Shown here: one piece after another, positions 12,222-21,505 of the stretch
Position numbering within the stretch: the first letter of the stretch is position 1
Layout: every line of letters starts with the position of its first letter
DNA from: Aphis gossypii
Taxonomy: Eukaryota > Arthropoda > Insecta > Hemiptera > Aphididae
Direction of reading: 5' to 3'
DNA length: 64,000 bases
Assembly: GCF_020184175.1 (NCBI RefSeq)
Contig: NC_065530.1
Location: forward strand, 51,065,260-51,129,259
Position numbers and translations under genes: made by a program
Notes under the pieces: generated by a model
What the model was told of the DNA's origin: nothing
Databases searched by the model: none
The model's input: only the letters and a program-made list of their open reading frames with translations

Positions 12222-13764
12222 ATTTAAGTTATTTTATATGCTATATAGTAATAAAACTACTAAAGTATAAAAAAAAGATAGTGCTTAATTAAATATAGAA
12301 GCATAATATTAAATTCTTCGTATTGAGTTGTCGTATATAAAAAGTCATAAAACTAAAATACCAAACGTTAAATTATGTGTTTTTACTCTTTAATACGAAA
12401 AACCTATAGCTACGTGTACGATACACCCACACGAGACTATACAAAATGATGTATATTGAAAACTATTGTTATATAATATATTATATTAGTATAATAGTGT
12501 ATGAGTACTAGTTGCTATATAAAATATTTTTTAACACTTTTTTGTTTAAAACTAATACAAAAAGGCATGTAGTTAAAATCATTTTTTTTTTATATGATCA
12601 CTTTCACGCCAGTTTTTAAATAATTAAATTACTTTATCAGTGTAGTTGTAGTAACATGGCATTCTTTATGATTCTGTGGTTTGGATTTAAAAGGTTCGAT
12701 CTCAAAAGTCTAAAAATAGCACTTATTGAGGGATTAGTGTTTAAAAAAAATTAAAATTGGTAATACTACTAGGTATAAGGCCATTATTTTCTTAATTATA
12801 ATTATTATAATACAATTAATGGCGAATATTTTATAATTGTAGGTTTCTATAGATGTTTTATTTATTTTCTGATAGTTTTTTAAAAATATATTTGATTACG
12901 TGAAGTTATTCGCCTTTATTCTTGGCCATTGTTTAATATGTTACAATGCAAACCCGAATTGTATATAATGGTTGGTTTGCGATAATTCATAGTTACTTTG
13001 GGAAGAAGGACGGAACCATAAAATCGAAGTATCTATAACAATGGTTTTCAGATGAATTAATAATGACAATTATTATTGTTATATTCAAGACAAAAATAAA
13101 CTCAGCTAAAGATACGATCTTTAAATTATAATACCTATTGCTTATTATATAATTATTATGCTTTCCAACGGTAAAATCTTATACATACAAATACAATCAC
13201 ATAGTATTTTATAAAGGCAAATTATTGTACACTGTATAGTTAAGTATTTTCGAAACTATTTTGTGCTTGTATATTATATATTTGTGTTTAGGAATATATG
13301 ATTGAGATCAAATAGAAAGATAAGTATTATATTGATTTCCGTTGTTTATATAGCAGGCACTGCAGCAATATAACATCAAATGAATTAAAAAATAGATTTC
13401 ATTTTTTTCAGATCGAGACGAAATTATTTTAATCAATTGTTTTTATGCGGGAACTTAATTAACTTGTATACAATATTACAATATAATATGATTAGGTCGT
13501 GACCGCATTGATTTTATCTTATTTTATTCTTATTAAATTCTCAAATATTGCGAAATATGCTCTGCACACGAAAATAAAAATTCTTATGCGATTGTACACA
13601 ACAAAAGTAATGCGCTTCGCCGATCATATAGCGTAAGTAGTCAGTAGTCACATATTATATTTTAAAGTATACGTACATTATTGTATAATATGCGTTTCGT
13701 GCGTTGGGTCATATACGCGCGAAAAGTAAAAACAAAAAATACGCTATTGTTTCGACGTTGACAG
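12222..13764. other. A+T-rich DNA ahead of the coding block
   Basis: Mostly featureless. From 13498 a 43-codon frame is open up to a GTAAGT donor at 13630. It includes an ATG at 13584, reading MRLYTTKVMRFADHI. The next exon does not join in phase, so it is not called as a gene. Confidence 0.4.
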
Positions 13765-14052
13765 TATTCATTTTTCGTGAAACGTCAAAACGAACGTTTT
13801 GTGTACGTATCGGTATGCAAATTTGTGTCGTGCGGCTGCAGTCGTGCACGTGATTGTACATTTGTGACGACAGACGTCTGTAATAACGGGTACCTACGGT
13901 GCTGTGCAACATCAAGTACCGAGATTTTCTTTAAATATTTTTCTTTCGCGATATACAGTAGCGTAACACTAGTAAATAGGAAAATTAAACCTACAATAGA
14001 TCTTACATTTAGGACAATGATGCTACAATTTTGTTTCATGCAAAACGTATGA
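13765..14052 (+). CDS. Cys-rich open exon, 95 codons (partial)
   Basis: The acceptor tttcgacgttgacag is followed by a phase-0 frame open to a TGA at 14052. Residues 17-47 hold seven Cys in the pattern C-x4-C-x-C-x5-C-x7-C-x6-C-C (start CKFVSCGCSRARDC). This would be a disulfide-rich secreted segment if real. The C-terminal half is more A+T-rich and may be non-coding read-through. There is no ATG near the start, so an upstream exon would be required. A competing minus-strand frame exists at 13785-14099. Confidence 0.3.
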   Translation, partial: YSFFVKRQNERFVYVSVCKFVSCGCSRARDCTFVTTDVCNNGYLRCCATSSTEIFFKYFSFAIYSSVTLVNRKIKPTIDLTFRTMMLQFCFMQNV

Positions 14053-14252
14053 AATACTATTAGGAATAATAGGGTAAAACGTAAAGTTAGAAAACACATT
14101 ATTATTCCGTTTATAAAAACGAAAAATCATATTGCGTAAATGTTCGGATTCCAGCGATGACACCATAATATATAATAATATCGGTGTCGTTGTACGCCGC
14201 TGATGATTGGGTGGGTAATTATTCTGAAAACTGTACCTACCATTATTACATT

Positions 14253-14738
14253 ATGCCTACACTTATTATCATATTATTTTTTTCTACGACCCAAGCACAG
14301 CAGGACTCGACGGTACAATATAATAATATTATTACATATTATTATAATGGACGAAAACGGTCTCGTCACCCGGTCGCGGTCGCCGTCGCCGTGGGACCTG
14401 CCGCTACGGCGGCGGGAATCGTATTCGTCCTGAGGACGATAAAAAGTCGGAGGAAAAAAAACCGAACGGCGACGTTCGTATCGCCGATAACCACGGTCAG
14501 GTTCGGTTTGGGCGCGGATCACCGACCTCGCGCATTCACGGGTATACGCTCTTCGTCGGGCTTCCCCTCTCCTCCGTCCGGTCGGCCCGGTGGGGCGTAC
14601 ACGTACGCTAGCTGCACCAGCACTCTCCCAAACTACACTGCGCCGTATTACCTGCACATAATAGTATATATACGAATTAATGATAATAGTCGTAGTAGTA
14701 CTGTGTGTAATGTGTATATATACATATATACAGTATAG
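14253..14738 (+). CDS. Putative secreted or single-pass membrane protein, 161 residues
   Basis: The start ATG has A at -3. The N-terminus is a textbook signal peptide, MPTLIIILFFSTTQA, with likely cleavage before QQDSTVQ. Residues 21-36 include IITYYYNGRKR, an amidation and dibasic-processing-like site. A hydrophobic Ala/Val stretch follows (PVAVAVAVGPAATAAGIVFV) with positive residues after it (IKSRRKKNR), which could be a membrane helix. The tail is Gly/Ser/Pro-rich, then Tyr-rich. The centre has very high G+C at third codon positions in this frame. The antisense frame over the same bases (14274-14861, 195 codons) contains no internal ATG, which favours this strand. No family recognised. 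It heads a run of three plus-strand frames. Confidence 0.45.
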   Translation: MPTLIIILFFSTTQAQQDSTVQYNNIITYYYNGRKRSRHPVAVAVAVGPAATAAGIVFVLRTIKSRRKKNRTATFVSPITTVRFGLGADHRPRAFTGIRSSSGFPSPPSGRPGGAYTYASCTSTLPNYTAPYYLHIIVYIRINDNSRSSTVCNVYIYIYTV

Positions 14739-14779
14739 TAGTGGGGCGATGGTGGTGCAGCGTACACTGCACAGACGTA

Positions 14780-15196
14780 ATGATAATAATAATAATAAAA
14801 AATAATAATAATAGTGATAATAACGAGAAGAAAAGGACCGAAGAGTTCCGAATGGTTGCACGCACCTCCTCTACTCGTCTCCGGTGCGACCGGTCGCGGT
14901 TAGCTGCCTTTCGTATATATAATAATAATAATAATAATGATAATACGAGTGGGTGGCGGCGGCCCGACCGGAGAGGAGACGACCGCTTTCTACCTCTCCC
15001 GGCCAACCGCTCTGTCCAGGACTGCCGCGCTTATATATACGCACCGGAACGTCCGTCGTCGCTGCTTCGTGCCTCGTCCGACCGGTATAGCGTACGCACA
15101 CAAACTCGTGTCATTATATACACATCGTGCCCGAGTACGACTATATATATACATAAAAATATATACACGACGTTATATAGTGGTCTCGTAGAGTAG
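14780..15196 (+). CDS. Open frame of 138 codons with microsatellite-encoded Ile and Asn runs
   Basis: This begins 42 bases after the previous stop, in a different frame, at ATG 14780. (AAT)n tracts at 14781-14816 and 14921-14938 are read as Ile and Asn runs. Between and after them the protein is basic (RMVARTSSTRLRCDRSRL; RRPDRRGDDRFLPLPANR), with high third-position G+C. An alternative start is ATG 14852 (MVARTSSTRL). It may be a separate small protein, or a slipped-frame continuation of its neighbours, since the breaks lie next to repeats prone to length change. Confidence 0.33.
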   Translation: MIIIIIKNNNNSDNNEKKRTEEFRMVARTSSTRLRCDRSRLAAFRIYNNNNNNDNTSGWRRPDRRGDDRFLPLPANRSVQDCRAYIYAPERPSSLLRASSDRYSVRTQTRVIIYTSCPSTTIYIHKNIYTTLYSGLVE

Positions 15197-15323
15197 TGCG
15201 TACCCGCACCGCGGTATTTACCGCACACACGGTACATATACCGCGGCAGAGAACAGTAATATTATTATTGTGTATAGGTTTAAGGAGCAGGAGAGAGAAA
15301 ACGCTCTCCGTCCATATAAAACG

Positions 15324-15638
15324 ATGCGTACATATTATTATTATGTACAACCAGTTTCCTCTATCCTCGGTATACGCAGCGTATATGTATTTATTATTAT
15401 ATTCGTGTGTATAGCATACGTGTGCGTACGAACGCATATTATTATTATTGAATGCGTTATAGGTTTGTCTGGACGCGTGTACTATGTACGCGATAAGTCC
15501 GTTTTATGCCCGCCAAAAGGTTTTCCGCCCGGCGTGTGCGTCGTACGTGAAACAATGACTTTTGGGGTAAAAATTCGCTTTCCCGACGTACGTTATTATT
15601 TTGTACATAGGCTAGCCGCGACTTGGGCGCGTTTGTAA
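15324..15638 (+). CDS. Putative single-pass membrane protein, 104 residues
   Basis: ATG 15324 has A at -3. Residues 1-19 (MRTYYYYVQPVSSILGIRS) precede a strong hydrophobic helix at about 19-36 (VYVFIIIFVCIAYVCV). A polar C-terminal part follows with VLCPPKGFPPGVCVV and ends AATWARL. The open frame extends 18 codons upstream without an ATG. Composition and a discrete membrane segment make it more protein-like than most frames here. It is third in the run of plus-strand frames and lies in a different frame from the second. Confidence 0.42.
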   Translation: MRTYYYYVQPVSSILGIRSVYVFIIIFVCIAYVCVRTHIIIIECVIGLSGRVYYVRDKSVLCPPKGFPPGVCVVRETMTFGVKIRFPDVRYYFVHRLAATWARL

Positions 15639-16029
15639 CGACATCATTATACGCACGTTAGCGGGGGACCGCGTAGAATATATTATTATTATTGTTATAA
15701 TAATATGTAGGTAAGAGCAAATATCGTATTTTATTATTGTTTTGTACAATGTGCAGGGTGTGCCGCCGTTGTGTGTGAGAGGCGATAAATGAAATCCTCC
15801 TCCGCCGTAATGACGTTCGTAAATATTATTTATATTTATTATGTGCACATACGTTTGTATTATTGTGTGTGTGTGTAGAAGGTTCGGCGCGTATTATAGA
15901 GACCGGAGAATCGGACAAATGAAAATAAAACGCGAACAAGCGAACGGTGTATAAATGTATATAATAATATAATATAAATTATAATAGACATAGGTTTGCC
16001 GTATTATTTTATATTACATTGTTGCAGTT
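15639..16029. other. CpG-rich and repeat-rich tail of the coding block
   Basis: This holds (TTA)n and (GT)n tracts. An acceptor-like site (caatgtgcag, about 15757) is followed by a short frame GVPPLCVRGDK. Another acceptor (acattgttgcag) ends at 16027. It could be 3' UTR or intron of the preceding frames. Confidence 0.35.
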
Positions 16030-16218
16030 GATGACTGCAATCGGACGGACGGACAGACGGACGGAGAAAGGGACTGTTCGAGTTGCCTGCGATGTTTATT
16101 TATTATTATTGTTATATTTCTTCTGTACGTAGTTTTACATATATTTTTAACATTTTTATTTATTATATTTCTCTCATTCCGTTGCCCGATACAGCGCCTG
16201 ATGTTGATTTTAACTTAA
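16030..16218 (+). CDS. Possible terminal exon with Cys-rich head and membrane segment
   Basis: Following the acceptor at 16027, one frame is open for 62 codons. It runs DDCNRTDGQTDGERDCSSC, then a long hydrophobic stretch (LFIIIVIFLLYVVLHIF), and ends IQRLMLILT. The head is translated from a GGAC-type simple repeat, and the hydrophobic part from T-rich DNA, both of which produce such frames by chance. There is no ATG near the start. A second frame from the same acceptor (MTAIGRTDRRTEKG) is also open for 33 codons. Confidence 0.22.
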   Translation, partial: DDCNRTDGQTDGERDCSSCLRCLFIIIVIFLLYVVLHIFLTFLFIIFLSFRCPIQRLMLILT

Positions 16219-16955
16219 AATGTTTTTTCTATTCCATAATGCCATTCATCTATGTAAATAGCATTCATTTTCAGGCACTCTAACTTAACACATCATGTAG
16301 CTCGAGCTTTAGGTATACTATACCACAACAGATTTTCAGACGCACAATCGCTGCATGACCATCAAAACTATTGCATTTTTTATTATTTCGTTTATAAATT
16401 ATCATATAGTACATGTGCAATACACCAGTCGTTTATAAGCATTATATATTGTTAATTTAAGTATATAAAAATACGTCATTAAGTCCATATCCATAGTATC
16501 TATCATAGATTTGAAGAAATTACTGAAACGTTTTTTGAAAATTATGTTTTAAATTCAAACGCCTAACACAGTAAGTTGGGTGAGTTACAATAAGTTTTAA
16601 GCTATACAAATTATTAATGAAGAAGTTGCAGTTTAAGACGATAGACTTTGTTTACCTACCGTTATAATAATACATTTTGAAATTCTATAATTTGTTCAAT
16701 AATACTTGCACTCTGCAGCGACTTGCAAATAATGTGTTTTGTCTGATTAAAGCCTGTAACTCTGTTACTCTGCTTTTCAACTCTGACATTTTTATCAAGA
16801 GTTTTTCAATTCAATCAGTGCTGTCAGTCAGCTGATAGTGCTGCAAGTGAATATACAATATTAATCATATTATTTTACCTATGATTAAATGTCATTATTA
16901 TTTCTTGTCCAAAGCAACTATACGATCTGATCCTATTGAGTACCTATTGAGTTGA

Positions 16956-17120
16956 AATCTCAACAAGTGTCCGAACGATCACCGTGTCGCCCGATGTAAT
17001 CGCAATAACGGTAGCTGCGACGTAAATGCGTTGAAAATATGCACGCGACGGCCAACGATCATCGAGCGGGATAATCGAATAAAAATAATAATAATAATAA
17101 TGATAAATCGTGGTATTTAG
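16956..17120 (+). CDS. Open Cys-containing segment of 54 codons, no start seen
   Basis: A G+C-rich island holds a frame with NLNKCPNDHRVARC, then NRNNGSCDVNALKICTRRP, ending in (AAT)n-encoded Ile. The spacing of four Cys with NNGSCD is reminiscent of EGF-like pieces but too short to assign. There is no convincing acceptor or ATG. The minus strand has a competing 27-codon ATG frame (MIVGRRVHIFNAFTS). Confidence 0.2.
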   Translation, partial: NLNKCPNDHRVARCNRNNGSCDVNALKICTRRPTIIERDNRIKIIIIIMINRGI

Positions 17121-17666
17121 ACCGGTGGCACATACCGCCGTGGAATGTTGTTCATAAATAATCGACTGGATTAAATGATTTTATTTGCTCGCCGTCGTTC
17201 AGTTTTCACGGTTAACTATACATGTAAACCTGTTTGTGTACACACACATCGCTTATATAGATAATATCTTTTAAAATAAAACGCTCGTACCTGTATACAG
17301 ATATTACGCGCCAGTACGCGGTTTATGTTATATATTATATTTACAATGTAAGGTAATTATTGTTATTTTTTTTTTCGTCAATAGCGTCAATTAGTATCAT
17401 GGCCGTATACTTAAACGGCAATTTGTCCGATGAATAAAAAAAAAAATCGTTTAAACACACGCAAACATGCACACACACACACACACTAACAGCGAGAACA
17501 ATATAATATTATATTATTATAGTATATACTGTTAATGTGAAATTTATATTACGTAACGAGTTCGATAACGTAATTGCAATATCAACGGTTCTTTATTACG
17601 ATTTGTTTCGGTTTCAGAAAATTTGCTCTTCGTCGGCATCAATATCGGAATCGCCACTGAAAAAAC

Positions 17667-18014
17667 ATGCTGTTGCGTTACAGCGCATCAGTACCTTGTA
17701 ATTGTCTACATAGAATTGTTTTATTATTAGTATCGCACATTCAAACGTCTTCATTAAAACGGCGCAAAATTGAAAATACCATCGTGTTGCGTCACAAATC
17801 CCGCAGTCACCCTTTTTACAGAGTACAGGACGTATCTGTATACAGCTGCTGTTATATGTTTGTCGGAAGTAAATTCAGAATTTATCAAACATATAATATT
17901 ATGGTCATAACTAACATAAGTAGCATCATCGGTCTTTCGAAGCAGATATATTATAATAAAATTTCTTACCACAAAATTCGAGTTTGTTCAAGTTATTTTG
18001 TGCAAACTAATTAA
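17667..18014 (+). CDS. Candidate protein of 115 residues with hydrophobic N-terminus
   Basis: The ATG has A at -3 (aaacATGC) and lies 49 bases after a good acceptor (gtttcggtttcag, ending at 17617), which could close a 5' UTR intron. The protein starts MLLRYSASVPCNCLHR with IVLLLVSHI, a short signal-anchor-like stretch. It continues with a basic polar region (SSLKRRKIEN; LRHKSRSHPFYR) and several Cys. This is one of the longest ATG-initiated frames in the window at about 36% G+C, where such length is rare but possible by chance. An alternative use of the same acceptor is a 27-residue terminal exon (KICSSSASISESPLKK..., stop at 17699). Confidence 0.4.
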   Translation: MLLRYSASVPCNCLHRIVLLLVSHIQTSSLKRRKIENTIVLRHKSRSHPFYRVQDVSVYSCCYMFVGSKFRIYQTYNIMVITNISSIIGLSKQIYYNKISYHKIRVCSSYFVQTN

Positions 18015-18305
18015 AAAAAATTAGAAAGCTCTTAATTTAGTACTTAAGTTCTCGTTTAGCATGTAAATTTATTTTTTACATCGGCAATTAGATCCACGGC
18101 CGCTGACCACCAAAGTCAATCGGATTATATTAGTTATATAATATAAAATATAACAGCACATAGAAAAAACTACATACTGCTCGCTATACGTCACAAAAAT
18201 GTTATAGTTGTAATTCGTTAACGTTTCCTGGAAACCACTTCCCACCGACGACCGTGAGAAACAGGATAAAGAAACAAATATCCTGTCGACGGGGTTGCCA
18301 AGCGC

Positions 18306-18568
18306 ATGTTTAGGTACGCGTCCTGCGGCAGTGTAATGTATACACGTTCGTCATATTATTGCAGCAGTACCAGTAAGTATACGCATTTCACTGGAACCGT
18401 CAGATTTCAATGTTCGAAGAAAATAGGTAAAATTATATTATGTACTATCTAGGTATTATTATAGCGACCTTCGCATATTCTGATTTTCTAAAATCCGAAA
18501 TAGTTTTTGATTATATCAGCATGCGCACGTTTTCATGTAAATACATTGTGCCTATGACTCGATTTTAA
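18306..18568 (+). CDS. Small two-exon gene, 56 residues
   Basis: Exon 1 (18306-18372) reads MFRYASCGSVMYTRSSYYCSST, lies in a G+C-rich island and ends in phase 1 at GTAAGT. A 92-base intron (18373-18464) ends gtattattatag. Exon 2 (18465-18568) joins in phase. It reads TFAYSDFLKSEIVFDY, then ISMRTFSCKYIVPMTRF, then TAA. The donor is consensus; the acceptor is weakly pyrimidine-rich. Start context is poor at the first ATG and better at the second (residue 11). No poly(A) signal close by. No family recognised. Confidence 0.38.
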
Positions 18569-18757
18569 TTATTAGATACTGTAATATTGCTAAACTAAGC
18601 ACCTATACTAATAGGAATTCAACAAGTATTGTTGTTTTCATATTCATGATAAAATAACTGTGCTTGTAATATTAAAGTAGGTGTACAATTTGCGTAACAC
18701 GGACGTAATATAATTTTTCAGCAAATGAGTTTAAATTTTAGTTTAAAATTTGGTAAG

Positions 18758-18950
18758 TACGAGACGTGTTCAATAAATACACAGACAAAATTTATTAAAA
18801 ATTATATTTCAAACTCACAATTTATTTAAACGGATCACCTTCAAAATAGTACATTTATTAACAGTTAGAAGAAGTATGATATTTTGTATCGTGTCGTTAA
18901 CGCATATTATGTCTTATGAGCAGGTGCAAGGTTGAGACGGATGTTCTAAA
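18758..18950 (-). mobile_element. Internally deleted mariner remnant (C-terminal transposase scars)
   Basis: Read on the minus strand, the sequence encodes a decayed version of the mariner DNAPAH motif (NLAPAHKT, then a stop and YALTTR). After about a dozen more codons comes the conserved end CTYYFEGDPFK. Most of the region that normally separates these motifs is missing. The plus-strand left end, next to TA at 18758, reads cgagacgtgttcaataaa, matching the terminal inverted repeat style of mariner elements. No second end was found within 2 kb. Stops and deletion show that it is dead. Confidence 0.75.
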
Positions 18951-20159
18951 AACACAGTAGTCAGTATTAACTCACTAATCCAGTGATATATACAGTAATA
19001 TACATATTATTATATATTTTACATTCATATTTTTATATGTATTCCATCGTGGTATATGGATTCATAAACGCGCAATACATACATATATATATTATAATTT
19101 ATATACATAATATAAAATATATTATTAACATTGTACCTTGTACGTGCTAGACCGAGGTCCTTTTTACTGCACGTAAAGAAAAAAAAACATTAAAAAGTCA
19201 TTACCGAGGAAGATATTATTATTAAAATCCAACACCTTCGAATTTTATGCGTCACGTGCGTATTACGTATTAAATAATAATAACAATAACACCACAGCTA
19301 CCGGCAGGACCCAAATAATTTTCTAAAACGATTTGTGTCATCGAAATGTACCTGTACTGTATAATATAGGTCCGTACGTATATACCTATGCAGTGTTGTG
19401 GAAGTTATTTTTAAATTTAATTAAAAAAAAAATAAAAAATAAAAATTAATAAACAAAATCGTTATAATAGTACAGTCACTATTATACAAAATAATTAACA
19501 CAGTAGTTATTCTTGCGTTATTTAAAAAATAAATAAATAATAAACAACGAAATTAACACATTACACCAGGTGTTCCAACCCGCGGGAATATTCCAACCAG
19601 CCCTTGATTACTTTATAAAAATTAGACATTTGTATAAGGTGCCTATAAAATAAAAATAAAAATTATAATTAAAAAAAAATGTTATTTAATTGAGCTTTTA
19701 ATAATTACGAAATATCGTAAATTTTTAATTTTAATTATTAAAATTGAATATAGAAAAATTTACATTTTATCGAAATTAACATAACAAATCATGAAGTATA
19801 TACGGCCAGCAGTATAAATATAAATTTTGAATATGACCCTCAAGTTAAAAAAGGTTGGACACGCTTGCATTACATGAAAAAATAACCAGGTTACTTTACT
19901 ATATCCAATAGCAAATATTGGTAAAATGTATACCCGATACGAATAACGGTATCGATATGTTGCAGGTTAGCGCATATTATTATATTATTTTTAATTTAAA
20001 TATTTAGATGATAAAATGTCACACGTCATATAAAACGCGCTAGGCATTCCTATTCGTTACATATAATATATATAATTGATTAATTGATTCAATAATACTA
20101 TCGTATAGACTGGCTATGTGTAACGGCTCAAATATATACATATATAGGTAGTGTGTGCC
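18951..20159. other. A+T-rich DNA
   Basis: No frame or splice structure supported. TA-rich runs near 18990-19120 and poly(A) runs near 19420-19445. The second mariner end is absent here. Confidence 0.5.
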
Positions 20160-20357
20160 ATGTACCTATATATTAAGAAACAATGTACTATATTTAAGTC
20201 CTTAATACTTAATATTCATGAGGTGCGCATTAATAAGCGTTCGTCGTCGCCGAGAGTAGTGGCCAGTCGGGTTGCTTTAATATGTAACATGTACCAAAAA
20301 GGGTGTTACGAAAATGTCCTCAAGCAACTATGTATACGATTATTATATTATTTCTAA
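20160..20357 (+). CDS. Candidate single-exon small protein, 65 residues
   Basis: ATG with G at -3 (gccATGT). The protein runs MYLYIKKQCTIFKSLI, a basic Ser-rich middle (RINKRSSSPRVVASRV), then ALICNMYQKGCYENVLK and QLCIRLLYYF. It has four Cys. AATAAA begins 7 bases after the stop (20364-20369), close enough to serve as a poly(A) signal. No family recognised; chance remains possible. Confidence 0.33.
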   Translation: MYLYIKKQCTIFKSLILNIHEVRINKRSSSPRVVASRVALICNMYQKGCYENVLKQLCIRLLYYF

Positions 20358-20369
20358 AATATTAATAAA

Positions 20370-21176
20370 TAATAGTATGCATATATTTTGAATTACCTGC
20401 AGTGCATATATACGATATTATTCCCATAAACGAGTTAAATATATATATAACGTCGACGGATGCACCTAATTATTCTTCTCTCGAACCTATAATACTTAAA
20501 ATATTAACTACATGTTGTGTGCGTATACGTCTATTTTCTAACGCTTTTTCAGTTCGAGGCGTTTTTGTAAAATATTTACCCATTATCAGTAGGCACATAC
20601 AGACTGATATATATACATATTATATTATATTATTCAATGCAATGCTATTAAAAAAAAAAACCCCTCTTTGTCGACAAATAAAATATGTTGGATACACTTA
20701 CACGTTCATATTATTATAAATACAAATATCTAACACTCGAGTACGCGTACCTGTTATAGTTATAATATTATTATGTTGTGGTTATAAAATTAAATAATAA
20801 TATTATATAATACGTATATATTAATACACTGAACTCGCGTGAGTGGGTGGGCCGACGTAATAGTTCGTCTGTGGGTCATTAGATTATCAGAATATACATC
20901 ACTCGCACGTATTAATTATATATATAGCGAGGCATCCCACCTACGTATTTATAATGTGTAATGTAAACAAAATATATAACTCACACGACGCGTCGGCGTA
21001 CACTGAAAATAACGATAGTAGGTATAATGATAATAACACCTTCTTTTTACAATCTTAAAAATATTATTTTCTCGACTACAGACTTGTTCGAGTCAAAAGG
21101 ATAATAAATATTAATGTTTGGTGTGGAAATCACTTGAGCCCCGACAACGGTGTAGAGCCGCAGTGGCGTGGCGGTG
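20370..21176. other. Intergenic DNA, G+C-rich toward the right
   Basis: A plus-strand frame at 20402-20719 has mixed composition and no supporting signals. Near 21069-21101 an acceptor (ctcgactacag) leads to a 10-codon frame (TCSSQKDNKY), too short to call. The G+C-rich stretch before 21177 may hold the promoter of the next gene. Confidence 0.4.
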
Positions 21177-21489
21177 ATGGCGATGGCGTCTCGAATGACG
21201 CACGGCGGGAATTACTCTGCAGCTTGCCGCCAGTCGATAAAGGGGTAGGCGTAATAACAATGAAAACAACAGCAATAATAATAAAAGACTATTTTTTCGA
21301 GTAGTTTATTATTATTTAATATTTATATGTGTATGAAGTACTATGCTAAACGACTTTTTAACTAATAAACTGTGTGAAATTTCATAAAAATACTTATTAT
21401 AATATTGTTGTAGCGAACTAACGCCCAAACGAAGATTCAAAGCAGCTGAAACTGAGACTTGTGCGTTGAAAGGCTTAGAAAGTATTTGA
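21177..21489 (+). CDS. Small two-exon gene, 47 residues
   Basis: Exon 1 (21177-21244) starts gtgATGG and reads MAMASRMTHGGNYSAACRQ, then SIKG. It ends in phase 2 at GTAGGC. The intron is 169 bases (21245-21413) and ends aatattgttgtag. Exon 2 (21414-21489) joins in phase, ELTPKRRFKAAETETC then ALKGLESI and TGA. AATAAA follows 11 bases later (about 21500). Exon 1 is about 57% G+C in a 30% neighbourhood. The donor is not strong. On the minus strand the same island has an open frame with SRRASFETPSPSPPR, so the strand is not certain. Confidence 0.4.
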
Positions 21490-21505
21490 AGTAATACTCA
21501 ATAAA

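Noticed and set aside
12692..12703. GGTTCGATCTC resembling a tRNA or SINE B box
   Set aside because: No A box, no cloverleaf stems and no SINE-like tail around it.
14274..14861. 195-codon minus-strand open frame
   Set aside because: It contains no ATG, is Arg-rich from CG-rich antisense, and lies opposite the signal-peptide-bearing plus-strand frame.
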